NCBI GenBank assembly: GCA_032622095.1
Contig: CP136061.1
Location: 190,162,369-190,226,368 of the forward strand
DNA from: Siphonodentalium dalli
Taxonomy: Eukaryota; Mollusca; Scaphopoda; Gadilida; Siphonodentaliidae
Length of the DNA: 64,000 nt
Direction: 5' to 3'
Part shown: one piece after another, positions 24,896 to 37,356 of the stretch
Layout of the letters: the number at the start of each line of letters is the position of its first letter
How positions within the stretch are numbered: the stretch's first letter is position 1
Program-made: the position numbers and the translations under genes
The notes under the pieces: generated by a model
Database searches by the model: none
Told to the model about the DNA's origin: nothing
What the model saw: the letters and a program-made list of their open reading frames with translations, nothing else

Positions 24896-27442
24896 CTAGC
24901 CGATGAGCCCGACGTTGTCCGGGCTATTCAAAAACCAAATTTCAAGTCGATAGCTCCACCCGTTTCCGAGAGCTGGTCTGCGCATGCGCGAAGCTGGCGT
25001 CGCACGGGCTCGGGCTCGGCGACCCGATAAAATTCGTATCCGGGGCAAGATACATTCACATACCAAATTTCAAGTCGATAGCTCCACCCGTTTCCGAGAT
25101 CTCGTCTGCGCATGCGCGAAGCTGGCGTCGCACGGGCTCGGCGACCCGATAAAATTCGTATCCGGGGCAAGATACATTCACATAGCAAATTTCAAGTCGA
25201 TAGCTCCGCCCGTTTCCGAGATCTCGTCTGCGCATGCGCGAAGCGGGCGCCGCACGGGCTCGCCAATACGACAACGTCCACCGCCTGGTCAAACTACACA
25301 CACGTACCAAGTTTGGTCCCGATCGGTCGAGAATCGTAGATTTGTATAAAAGACAAACATACAGACAGACAAACATACAGACAAACAGACAGAGGTCTTC
25401 AAAATATATATGAGACTAGCAGGTTAGCCCGCCACTGGCGGCATTCGTCCCATGGCTTTGTTTCAGAAACATGACATTTTTGAATATGAATTTAATGTTT
25501 TTTAAATTTAATATATTTTGTTTCTGAATTGTTTTTTTATTGTTAATTTTTTTAAATTTTAAATTGTTTTAATTAAATTGTAAATTGTTTTAATTAATTT
25601 TTTTGTTTCTGGCGGAAAAATTTACCCGTAGAAATCCCCCCTTCCTAGGAACGACAGACAACGCATTCTTTGTTTCGTGAAATCTCTCTACGATAACATT
25701 GCATTGAATTTAAAACAAACGCTTCCCGTCGGGAAATCTGTCTGCATAATATTTTGAGTCTGCCGTACCCGTCGTAATGTCGCGAAATCTCTCTGCATAA
25801 TAGATAACATTGCATTGAATCTGTTGTTGGCATTCAGGGCTTCGGGTCGTTGTTGGCATCACGGCTCCCCGAAAACTCTCACATTGCCGAAAACGTGTAT
25901 TTAGTAATATCGTTGTTGTTGATATTTAGGGCTTGGGGGCTATTTTCTTATTTAGCAAGTTTGAGCTCAATCGGTTCGAGTCTATAAAGGACACACTCAT
26001 ATATATGACACTTCCCGTGGGTAGCAAGTTTGAGCTCAATCGGCATTCCCTGGAATTTCCCGTAGATTGGCAGATTCCAGTAGTTTTATAACGGTATATC
26101 TGGGGAGAAATCTGATGCTATATTCGTGATTATCTGGGATGATTTCGGTATAATTATATACTGTAAAAACAAAGCGCGCCATCCGTGCTCGCAGGGTTGG
26201 TCAGAAACAAATGTTTTTTAAATTTAATGTATGTTCCGTATATCTCTCTGCAGATGCAAATAACGTTGAATGGCAAACAGACGCTCTTTATAGAGATGCG
26301 TCAAAAACAAACGCTCATTAAATAATCACTTGATTAACCCACGCCGTGCCTTTACGGTGATTTGAGATTGGAGAACGGGTGCTCTGTGCTTCTCTAAACC
26401 GCGACCACGGTCGTGTCGGTGGGATTTGACACTTACATAGGAAGTTTGAGCTCAATCTGTACACGCGTTTTGGATTCTATGAAGTACACACACACACACA
26501 CACACATATATACGAAGTCTCAAAATATATAGTATAGACTAGCCGATGAGCCCGACGTTGTCCGGGCTATTCAAAAACCAAATTTCAAGTCGATAGCTCT
26601 ACCCGTTTCCGAGATCTCGTCTGCGCATGCGCGAAGCTGGCGTCGCACGGGCTCGCCAATACGACAACGTTCACCGCCCGGTCAAACTACACACACGTAC
26701 CAAGTTTCGTCCCGATCGGTCGAGAATCGTAGATTTGTATCAATGACAGACAGACAGACAAACAAACAAACAAACAAACAAACAAACAGAGGTCTTCAAA
26801 ATATATATGAGATAGACTAGCCGATGAGCCCGACGTTGTCCGGGCTATTCAAAAACCAAATTTCGATAGCTCCACCCGTTCCGAGATCTCGTCTGCGCAT
26901 GCGCGAAGCTGGCGTCGCACGGGCTCGGCGACCCGATAAAATTCGTATCCGGGGCAAGATACATTCACATAGCAAATTTCAAGTCGATAGATCCACCCGT
27001 ATCCGAGATCTCGTCTGCGCATGCGCGAAGTGGGCGTCGCACGGGCTCGCCAATACGACAACGTCGACCGCCTGGTCAAACTACACACACGTACCAAGTT
27101 TCGTCCCGATCGCGCCACCCGTTTCCGAGATCTGGTCTGCGCATGCGCGAAGCTGGCGTCGCACGGACTCGGCGACCCAATAAAATTCGTATCCGGGCCA
27201 AGATACATTCACATAGCAAATTTCAAGTCGATAGCTCATCCCGTTTCCGAGATCTCGTCTGCGCATGCGCTGCACGGGCGCCGCACGGGCTCGCCAATAC
27301 GACAACGACGACCGCCTGGTCAAACTACACACACGTACCAAGTTTCGTCCCGATCGGTCTAGAATCGTAGATTTGTATTAATTACAGACAAACAGACAGA
27401 CAAACAAACAGACAGACAGAGGTCTTCAAAATATATATGAGA
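24896..27442 (-). mobile_element. Helitrons at the start of tandem unit 1
   Basis: Family B 24896-25415; a long family C/D composite 25416-26538; family B 26539-26816 and 26817-27442. The composite starts with the family C hairpin-CTAG end and contains the D sequence TTGGCAGATTCCAG internally near 26064, suggesting that isolated D blocks are parts of such longer elements. Otherwise T-rich, with no coding frame supported. Confidence 0.65.
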
Positions 27443-29157
27443 CTAGCTGATGAGCCCGACGTTGTTCGGGCTATTCAAAAACCAAATTTCACGTCGATAG
27501 CAAAAACCAAACCAAATTTCAAGTCGATAGCTCCACCCGTTTCCGAGATCTGGTCTGCGCATGCCCGAAGCTGGCGGCGCACGGGCTCGGCGACCCGATA
27601 AAATTCGTACCCGGGGCAAGATACATTCACATAGCAAATTTCAAGTCGATAGCTCCACCCGTTTCCGAGATCTCGTCTGCGCATGCGCGAAGCTGGCGTC
27701 GCACGGGCTCGGCGACCCGATAAAATTCGTATCCGGGGCAAGATACATTCACATAGCAAATTTCAAGTCGATAGCTCCACCCGTTTCCGAGATCTCGTCT
27801 GCGCATGCGCGAAGCGGGCGCCGCACGGGCTCGCCAATACGACAACGTCGACCGCCTGGTCAAACTACACACACGTACCAAGTTTCGTCCCGATCGGTCG
27901 AGAATCGTAGATTTTTATAAATGACAGACAAACAGACAAACAGACAGACAAACAGACATAGGTCTTCAAAATATATATGAGATTCTGTAAACATACACAG
28001 AAGCACACCCGTGTGTTACTGGTCGTTAATTCATGGCACAATTAAGTGCGACAGCATAAAGCCAAATATGATCGCACTCAGGACATCGCATTGGGTTTTG
28101 AAATCGTATCATTTACTACCATATGCATATACACCAAATGCATAATATTCATCACGATTTGAGATAACGATAATCTAAACAATGTCACAGTGTCATACAG
28201 TTTATTTAACTTTTATAAAGTATACACTTTTAACAGATAACACAATGGCCATAACAATACAAACAAACAAACAAACGAAAACATTGTTCAACAAAGAAGT
28301 GTGCATCAGCAATGACGTGAATGTTAACTGTGTTTTTGCAAAGTGTCTTCAGACACTTTCGCCTCAACCGACATATATACCATAAAACATATCATGGTAA
28401 TACTTCTACGACAAAATTTGTTGCTTATTGGTATTAGGTAGGCAAAATAACAAAGTTCGGTTCTTAACAGTATGGTGGCAGCATATAGGGATACAACATC
28501 TGTGGTCTTGGTGCCAAGGAAACTGGCGACACAACTGGTCCATTCTGGAAGCCTTGGAAGGCACTCGGTGAATACGGCAGGAATGGTCTAGGAACTGCAG
28601 CAGAAATATGATATGGAGACATGTAATCAAACGGAGACAACATCGGCTGCACAAGCGGAAACTGACAGGAGACTGGTGACGTCGAGTTGTTTGTTGCATG
28701 CCGGGAAGACTTTGTACGTGCTCGCTTGTTCTGGAACCAGATCTGAAAATAAAAGTATATGGATTAATTAGAGCGTGCATGAGTAGGAAACGTTAACTGT
28801 TGCTTATAAATAAAATAAAATCGTATAGAAATTATAAAAATAAAAATTATATTGCAAGTGATAGTAATTCAGTATTTGGTTGAACATAGAAATCACTGTG
28901 ATGGAGTTGACAGAAGGATTTTCGACATTTATGGCGAATATACGTTGATACAAGCTTTCGGTTATGGTGGTTGTATGACGTAGATTTAACGTCAGTGAAG
29001 CCCCAAGCGTCAATATGGCATTATTAATACCGAAGTAGCAATGAAACCATTATTATGCCCTGAGTGCAACCCGCGTCAGATATTATGCATTCGGGATGAG
29101 AAACTATAACTGCTAATATTTCTGGTTGCCGGTTGCTACGGTGGCTGGATGAGGACA

Positions 29158-30706
29158 TGGGAAATTTTATTTTTATCTCGTTTAAACGAGATAGCAGATG
29201 GGAAATTTTATTTTTATCTCGTTTAAACGAGATAACTTATTTTGTTTAAACGAGATAGCAGGTGGGAAATTTTATTTTTATCTCGTTTAAACGAGATAAC
29301 TTATCTTGTTTAAACGAGATAGCAGGTGGGAAATTTTATTTTTATCTCGTTTAAACGAGATAACTTATCTTGTTTAAACGAGATAGCAGGTGGGAAATTT
29401 TATTTTTATCTCGTTTAAACGAGATAACTTATCTTGTTTAAACGAGATAGCAGGTGGGAAATTTTATTTTTATCTCGTTTAAACGAGATAACTTATCTTG
29501 TTTAAACGAGATAGCAGGTGAGAAATTTTATTTTTATCTCGTTTAAACGAGATAACTTATCTTGTTTAAACGAGATAGCAGGTGAGAAATTTTATTTTTA
29601 TCTCGTTTAAACGAGATAACTTATCTTGTTTAAACGAGATAGCAGGTGGGAAATTTTATTTTTATCTCGTTTAAACGAGATAACTTATCTTGTTTAAACG
29701 AGATAGCAGGTGGGAAATTTTATTTTTATCTCGTTTAAACGAGATAACTTATCTTGTTTAAACGAGATAGCAGGTGGGAAATTTTATTTTTATCTCGTTT
29801 AAACGAGATAACTTATCTTGTTTAAACGAGATAGCAGGTGGGAAATTTTATTTTTATCTCGTTTAAACGAGATAACTTATCTTGTTTAAACGAGATAGCA
29901 GGTGAGAAATTTTATTTTTATCTCGTTTAAACGAGATAACTTATCTTGTTTAAACGAGATAGCAGGTGAGAAATTTTATTTTTATCTCGTTTAAACGAGA
30001 TAACTTATCTTGTTTAAACGAGATAGCAGGTGGGAAATTTTATTTTTATCTCGTTTAAACGAGATAACTTATCTTGTTTAAACGAGATAGCAGGTGAGAA
30101 ATTTTATTTTTATCTCGTTTAAACGAGATAACTTATCTTGTTTAAACGAGATAGCAGGTGAGAAATTTTATTTTTATCTCGTTTAAACGAGATAACTTAT
30201 CTTGTTTAAACGAGATAGCAGGTGGGAAATTTTATTTTTATCTCGTTTAAACGAGATAACTTATCTTGTTTAAACGAGATAGCAGGTGGGAAATTTTATT
30301 TTTATCTTGTTTAAACGAGATAGCAGGTGGGAAATTTTATTTTTATCTCGTTTAAACGAGATAACTTATCTTGTTTAAACGAGATAGCAGGTGAGAAATT
30401 TTATTTTTATCTCGTTTAAACGAGATAACTTATCTTGTTTAAACGAGATAGCAGGTGAGAAATTTTATTTTTATCTCGTTTAAACGAGATAACTTATCTT
30501 GTTTAAACGAGATAGCAGGTGGGAAATTTTATTTTTATCTCGTTTAAACGAGATAACTTATCTTGTTTAAACGAGATAGCAGGTGGGAAATTTTATTTTT
30601 ATCTCGTTTAAACGAGATAACTTATCTTGTTTAAACGAGATAGCAGGTGGGGAATTTTATTTTTATCTCGTTTAAACGAGATAACTTATCTCGTTTAAAC
30701 GAGATA
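29158..30706. repeat. Left-arm 64 bp tandem array (~24 units)
   Basis: Each unit contains the perfect 20 bp palindrome TATCTCGTTTAAACGAGATA, a second one with a single change (TATCTTGTTTAAACGAGATA), and GCAGGTGGGAAATTTTATTT. Units vary by one or two bases (GGTGGG/GGTGAG). One unit near 30300 is shortened. Confidence 0.92.
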
Positions 30707-30954
30707 GTTAGAATACAACAGTTACTAGTGGCCAGTCCAGACGGTTGCACCGGGAATGTATAGGGAACTTCTTGTACCAACCCACCACCCCATCCCGCCA
30801 GCCATAGTATTTTATGTGCCGCAGGCGCTCGTATATAGGTAGTACCCACCCACCACCCCATCCCACCACCCCATCCCACCACTCATAGTATCTTATGCGC
30901 CGCAGGCGCTCGTATATAGGTGGTACCAAAACACCACCCATCCCATCACCCATA

Positions 30955-31765
30955 CACTCTTATGACTAATGTGCAGGTTTTCTACACAAAATGTGTAGCC
31001 CTGCTACACAATCATTATTCATTTTTTATCTCAAACATATTTGTGTAGTATATGTGTAGTTTTATGAAAGTACACACATTGTGTAACAATTGTTACACAA
31101 TAAATTGGTAAATTTCTACACATTTGTACACTCTGGTGTGCATAAAATCAACACATATTCCTTACACATTTTGTGTAGATTCTTACACATATAGATCGTA
31201 GACAAGAATGTAAGTTCAGTATTCCGAACTGTGGGTATATAGTATTGATGACATATTGAGATTTATACTTTAAAACTTTCATGGCGTACAATGGTACGTA
31301 ATATTTAGCTCCGTCATGTGTGGGTTTTCGTTTTAATTGAACAAACCAGGGTCGTGGCCTTGTTTCATAATATTAGTATTACCGCATTACAACAATCATA
31401 TACACGAGTCTAACAGCAGTAGTCGCCATGAAAGTTTTAACAACTAAATCCTGATATATCATTAATACTATACCCACAAGTCGGAATTCTGAACTTACAT
31501 TCCTTGTCTACGATCGCTGTTGATTGTATTCCAAAAAAATATACTCAAACAATATGGCCGTCATGTAGCAGACTATGAAACTGAAGGCAGCGCAATGCGC
31601 ATGCTCTACATTCTTACACAATTGTGTGTAACAAAATATACACATTATGTGTAGAACGGCCCTTGGTCAATGTATATTTGTATGTAAAACTACACATTGC
31701 TATGTGTATTAACCGAGTTTACACATTTGATGTGTAATCATTTCTACACATTAGTTATAAGAGTA
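30955..31765. mobile_element. 811 bp MITE nested in the fold-back element, TA target duplication
   Basis: The ends CACTCTTATGACTAATGTG and (minus strand) TACTCTTATAACTAATGTG form terminal inverted repeats flanked by TA on both sides. The empty site is visible in sister repeats (CCCATAGTATCTTATG). Internally a second long imperfect inverted repeat pairs about 31190-31290 with 31425-31520. The sequence is full of TACACA/TGTGTA words. The TA duplication suggests a Tc1/mariner-type origin. No coding frame. Confidence 0.65.
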
Positions 31766-32096
31766 TAGTATATAGGTAGTTACCAACCCACCACCCCATC
31801 CCGCAACCCATAGTATCTTATGCGCCGCAGGCGCTCGTATATAGGTAGTTAGCCACACACCACCCCATCCCATCACTATGGGTGACGTGATGGGGTGGTG
31901 GGTGGGTACAACCTATATACGAGCGTCTGCGGCGCATTGGATACCATGGGATGGGGTGGTGGGTGGGTAACTACCCATATACGAGCGCCTGCGGAGCACA
32001 ATATACTATGGGTGATGGGATGGGGTGGTGTTTGGGTACCACCTATATACGAGCGCAACCGTCTGGACTGGCCACTAGTAACTGTTGTATTATTAC

Positions 32097-32795
32097 TATC
32101 TCGTTTAAACGAGATAAGTTATCTCGTTTAAACGAGATAAAAATAAAATTTCCCACCTGCTATCTCGTTTAAACAAGATAAGTTATCTCGTTTAAACGAG
32201 ATAAAAATAAAATTTCCCACCTGCTATCTCGTTTAAACAAGATAAGTTATCTCGTTTAAACGAGATAAAAATAAAATTTCCCACCTGCTATCTCGTTTAA
32301 ACAAGATAAGTTATCTCGTTTAAACGAGATAAAAATAAAATTCCCCACCTGCTATCTCGTTTAAACAAGATAAGTTATCTCGTTTAAAATAGATAAAAAT
32401 AAAATTTCCCACCTGCTATCTCGTTTAAACAAGATAAGTTATCTCGTTTAAACGAGATAAAAATAAAATTCCCCACCTGCTATCTCGTTTAAACAAGATA
32501 AGTTATCTCGTTTAAACGAGATAAAAATAAAATTTCCCACCTGCTATCTCGTTTAAACAAGATAAGTTATCTCGTTTAAAATAGATAAAAATAAAATTTC
32601 CCACCTGCTATCTCGTTTAAACAAGATAAGTTATCTCGTTTAAACGAGATAAAAATAAAATTCCCCACCTGCTATCTCGTTTAAACAAGATAAGTTATCT
32701 CGTTTAAACGAGATAAAAATAAAATTTCCCACCGGCTATCTCGTTTAAACAAGATAAGTTATCTCGTTTAAACGAGATAAAAATAAAATTTCCCA
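32097..32795. repeat. Right-arm 64 bp tandem array (~11 units, inverted)
   Basis: Same unit as the left arm but reverse-complemented. Two units carry the variant TCGTTTAAAATAGATA. About half as many units as the left arm, so the arms changed length independently. Confidence 0.92.
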
Positions 32796-33822
32796 TGTCC
32801 TCATCCAGCCACCGTAGGTTGCATTTTATACAAGAAAAAAAAATGTGGTCCGCGTCTCCCCAACGTCGTGTTATTGTCTGAATTGTATCACGGAATTCAC
32901 GTAGAGTAGAGACGAATAGTTCCTACCTTGATGTTCTTCTCTGGTATATCGAGCTCGCTGGCGAGTTGTTCTCGCTCGTCGTTGTCTGGGTAAGGGTTCG
33001 TGTAGAATGAATCGAGAAGCTTCCCCATCTGATCTGGAGAATAGTTGACTCGATTCTTTTTCTTGCTGGTTTTCTCTGCGGATGATATTGGTGTGGTGCT
33101 TCTTGGTGGCGATGGTGAGCTGTCGGTGATGTCAGGTGAACTTCCGGTTGATGACACGTAACTGTCATCTGCATCAGCTGGTCGGACAAAATCACACCCT
33201 ATAAAACCGACGCGCGTCCCTGGAACAAAAAATACTGAGATCAGAATAATGGAATTACATATTGTATATGTTCCCCATCAAGTGGATATTTATTGATTCA
33301 GAGTTCCATGGTGGAGGTGGGTGCTTCAAATATCAGAAGATCAGTGAAACCTTTAGCTTTAGGTAATGGTGAGTCGTGCAGCCGCGTGTGCTATTTCGTA
33401 TATTTGTGTTGGTGCTATATATTTACTCAGATGCAAGCTCCATATTGAGTTCATTCTATTATTTATGACACCATTCATTACACATTACCCCCGCGCCCAC
33501 ATGTATGCTACAAGGTGAGAGCGCCCACATGTATGCCATAAGGTGAGAGCGCCCACATGTATGCTATAAGGTGAGACCTGGCATGGCATTGTGGCATGCG
33601 ACCTTAGTGGTCAGTTTATAACTGTTTTGGTTTCTCCGGTTTCAAAGTTGAATTATTCCATGGGCGCCAAATACATGCAGGCACAAAAATTAACAGTTAC
33701 ACACACGTACCAAGTTTCGTCCCGATCGGTCAAGAATCGTAGATTTGTATTAATGACAGACAGACAGACAGACAGACAAACAAACAAAACCACAGACAGA
33801 GGTCTTCAAAATATATATGAGA

Positions 33823-36800
33823 TAGATAGATTGGCAGATTCCAGTAGCTTTATAACGGTATATCTGGGGAGAAATCTGATGCTATATTCGTGATTATCTG
33901 GGATGATTTCGGTATATACCGAAGGTATATACTGTAAAAACAAAGCGCGCCATCCGTGCTCGCAGGGAATAAATTTCGAGCGATAACGTTTGCGTAAATA
34001 CGAAATTGTGAGTGTTGGTTTGTAACTGGGATTTCTGAGAAGCATTATGCCTATAACTACCCCCCTAAGCCCTGACCTAAGTGTCATACATACTATAACA
34101 ATGATGTTGTAAGAGCTCCAATAAATCTCCCGCATAGGCAAGCACTCAATGTTCCCGTATATATAACTCTGCAGATGCTAATAACGTTGAATTGGAAACA
34201 GACGCTCTTTATAGAGATGCGTCAAAAACAAACGCTCATTAAATAATCACGTGATTAACCCACGCCGTGCCTTTGCGGTGATTTTGAAAGTGGAGAACGC
34301 GTGCTCTGAGCTTCTCCAAAACGCCGCGACGACGATTCCCGTGGGTTTTTACATTTAGATGGGAAGTTTGAACTCAATCGAGCGAACCGTTTTCGATTCT
34401 ATGAAGTACATATATATATACGAAGTCTCAAAATATATAGTACTAGCAGGTTAGCCCGCCACCGGCGGCTTGTCCGAAACATGACATTTATATATATATT
34501 TTTTAAATTTTTAGCTCCACGCGTATTTGTACCCGGTAGCTCCACCAGTTTCCGAGATCTGGTCTGCGCATGAAAATTTGTACCCGGCGCAAGATACATT
34601 CACATGCCAAATTTCAAGTCGATAGCTCCACCCGTTTCCAAGATCTCGTCTGCGCATGCGCTGCACGGGCGTCGCACGGGCTCGGCGACCCGATAAAATT
34701 TGTACCCGGCGCAAGATACATTCACATAGCAAATTTCAAGTCGATAGCTCCACCCGTTTCCGAGATCTCGTCTGCGCATGCGCTGCACGGGCGTCGCACG
34801 GGCTCGGTGACCCGATAAAACTTGTACCCGGCGCAAGATACATTCACATAGCAAATTTCAAGTCGATAGCTCCACCCGTTTCCGAGATCTCGTCTGCGCA
34901 TGCGCTGCACGGGCGTCGCACGGGCTCGCCAATACGACAACGACCACCGCCTGATCAAACTACACACACGTACCAAGTTTCGTCCCGATCGGTCGAGAAT
35001 CGTAGATTTGTATGAAGTACAACACACACACAAACATAAATATATAAGAGAGATATGTAAATTAGATAGATTGTATCAAAATATATAGGAGAGATATGTA
35101 AATGATCTACACACCATTACTGGTGTTTGTCAAAGTTTAGTGGGGTATATCAATACTCATTCACGATCATATCATTGAGGTCCGGAGGGTGTGGGCTATC
35201 TCTCGAATACAAGGAGTTCTCAAAATATATAGAAGAGATAGACTAGCAGGTTAGCCCGCCACTGGCGGCATTCGTCCGATGGCTTTGTTCGAAAAAGCAA
35301 TTGCAACAGGTTCCGAGACACTTGTGCTGCATTTGCAGCAAATTTCGGCAATAGTCAGAAACATGACAATTTTAATTGAATTTTTTGTTTTTCAATGAGT
35401 TAATTATTTTGTTTTTCAATGAGTTAATTGTGCCTTTTTAATTTTTTAATTGAATTTTTTGTTTTTAAATTTTACCCGATTTTTTTTTTTTTCAAGGAGT
35501 TAATTGTGCCTTTTTAATTTTGTTTTTCAATTTTACCCGATTTTTTTTGGTTTTTCAATGAACCCGTCCATGACACTTCCCGTATTTAGCAAGTTTGAGC
35601 TCAATCGGTTCGAGTCTATAAAGGACACACACATATATATGACACTTCCCGTAGGTAGCAAGTTTGAGCTCAATCGGCATTCCCTGGAATTTCCCAGTCA
35701 ATATTTAGCAAGTTTGAGCTCAATCGGTTCGAGTCTATAAAGGACACACTCATATATATGACACTTCCCGTAGGTAGCAAGTTTGAGCTCAATCGGCATT
35801 TCCTGGAATTTCCCAGTCAATATTTAGCAAGTTTGAGCTCAATCGGTTCGAGTCTATAAAGGACACACTCATATATATGACACTTCCCGTAGGTAGCAAG
35901 TTTGAGCTCAATCGGCATTCCCTGGAATTTCCCAGTCACCAACGCGGCGTAATTTTGGTACATATATAGAGACCAATTGTCCATCGGCTGTCATGTGTAG
36001 TAAAGATGTCTTATAAGCCGACATTGCCGTGAGGGTGCCCGTTCCTACACGCGTTTTCGATTCTATGAAGTACCCACATATATACACACATACATATATA
36101 CATATATATATATATGTATATATATATTTATACATATAAATATTATATATATATATATATATATACTAGAAGGTGACCCGACTTCGTCCGGGCTATTAAA
36201 AAACCAAATTTCAAGTCGATTGCTCCACCCGTTTCCTTGATCTGGTCTGCGCATGCGCGAAGCTGGCGTCGCACGTGCTCGGCGACCCGATAAAATTCGT
36301 ATCCGGGGCAAGATACATCCACATACCAAATTTCAAGTCGATAGCTACACCCGTTTTCGAGATATATAGCCCAATGTCATTTGCGGATACCTCGGCCGGT
36401 GATGAGTTAACGCGACACAGTCAAATGCATCGGCAGGGTGAGAGTTAACGTAATCTAACTTTATGACCTCTGACGACGTCATAGAAATTACGCATTGATT
36501 TTATCCCGATAAAAGCATCGTACCACTTGTACCTAATAATTGAGGCAGATAACTAAAACGGATACATACATATTATATATCGTTGGAAAGATGAAGCCAC
36601 ACAGATTCTAACCGTGCAAATTATATGACTGGCAATTTATTATTCGCGCTATATCGAATCGATTTGTGAGCACCGAACTGAAATATATTAGCGCAAAAAC
36701 GGCGTAAAAATAGATTTGACCTCCGCACGTGAAAAGTTGACGTCGCACGGACAAATAAATATGCCTATGTTCGTCTCCGGCCGAAAATACCCTAAAATAC

Positions 36801-36846
36801 AAAATTTCATCGAAATTGGCTTAGTCGTTTTCGAGTCCATCGATTT

Positions 36847-36894
<48 letters not shown>

Positions 36895-37356
36895 AACAAA
36901 CACATACACACACAGATCTTTCAAAATATATAATAGATTTCTGAGAAGCATTATGCCTATAACTACCCTCCCCCCCCCTAAGCCCTGACCTAAGTGTCAT
37001 ACATACTATAACAATGATGTTGTAAGAGCTCCAATAAATATCCCCGCATAGGCAAGCACTCAATGTTCCCGTGTATATAACTCTGCAGATGCTAATAACG
37101 TTGAATTGGAAACAGACGCTCTTTATAGAGATGCGTCAAAAACAAACGCTCATTAAATAATCACTTGATTAACCCACGCCGTGCCTTTGCGGTGATTTTG
37201 AAAGTGGAGAACGCGTGCTCTGAGCTTCTCCAAAACGCCGCGACGACGATTCCCGTGGGTTTTTACATTTAGATGGGAAGTTTGAACTCAATCGAGCGAA
37301 CCGTTTTCGATTCTATGAAGTACATATATATATACGAAGTCTCAAAATATATAGTA
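33823..37356 (-). mobile_element. Helitron array after homeobox copy 2 (D, E, C, A-hybrid, D)
   Basis: D 33823-34442, family E 34443-35242, family C 35243-36165, a hybrid element 36166-36937, truncated D 36938-37356. The hybrid has a family A CTAG-hairpin end, then a family B core with GCGCATGCGC, then family A sequence and a (CA)n tract, so it is a recombinant. Its right end joins D sequence at TTTCTGAGAAGC, missing ~180 bp present in other D blocks. Confidence 0.6.

Larger units (their letters stand above)
29137..32816. mobile_element. 3,680 bp fold-back transposon in intron 3 of copy 2
   Basis: Flanked by the 6 bp duplication GGTTGC (29131-29136 and 32817-32822); the empty site GCCGGTTGCATTTT is seen in the other copies (41584, 53038, 62636). 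Terminal inverted repeats start TACGGTGGCTGGATGAGGAC and match exactly for ~57 bp. They continue as arrays of 64 bp units in opposite orientation, then as a unique inverted stretch (AGTGGCCAGTCCAGACGG), then ~70 bp units with GCGCCGCAGGCGCTCGTATA in both orientations around an axis near 31880. No transposase frame. Superfamily not assigned; the architecture recalls Drosophila FB elements. Confidence 0.85.
28464..33219 (-). pseudogene. Truncated homeobox gene 1 copy, exons 3-4 only (copy 2)
   Basis: Exon 3 is 33219-32927 and exon 4 is 28742-28464, with intact frame and splice sites. Exons 1 and 2, including the eh1 motif, are absent because the copy ends at 33700 inside intron 2. Relative to gene 1, exon 3 has Thr for the Met at its start and Gly for Ala at homeodomain position 14, and the donor is GTAGGA. 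No in-frame ATG precedes the homeodomain, the next Met being residue 13 within it, so a homeodomain protein would need an upstream chimeric exon. Intron 3 is enlarged to 4.2 kb by the fold-back element. Retained intron 3 excludes a retrocopy. Confidence 0.8.
27443..33822 (-). mobile_element. Candidate gene-capturing Helitron 1 (contains homeobox exons 3-4)
   Basis: Minus-strand order: TCTCATATATATTTTGAAG at 33822, (GTCT)n tract, part of one core up to GGTACGTGTGT, abrupt join at 33698-33700 to homeobox intron 2, exon 3, intron 3, exon 4, 3' UTR, then a complete family B element (27982 down to 27443) with hairpin and CTAG. Flanks are A before CTAG and T after GA. The upstream Helitron half has lost its own terminator, so replication from its 5' end would run to the downstream terminator. 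The join shows 3 bp of microhomology (TAC). Capture is inferred; a plain recombination junction is the alternative. Confidence 0.55.

Noticed and set aside
29158-30706. CRISPR-like array of palindromic repeats
   Set aside because: Units are contiguous 64 bp tandem repeats with no unique spacers, the locus is eukaryotic, and the array is an arm of a fold-back transposon.
30631-30953. Trp/Gly-rich open frames near the fold-back centre
   Set aside because: They come from GGGATGGGGTGGTGGG-type repeats in the inverted core and have no counterpart outside the element.
28464-33219. Retroposed processed copies as the origin of copies 2-4
   Set aside because: Intron 3 and intron 2 sequence are retained, and there is no poly-A tail.
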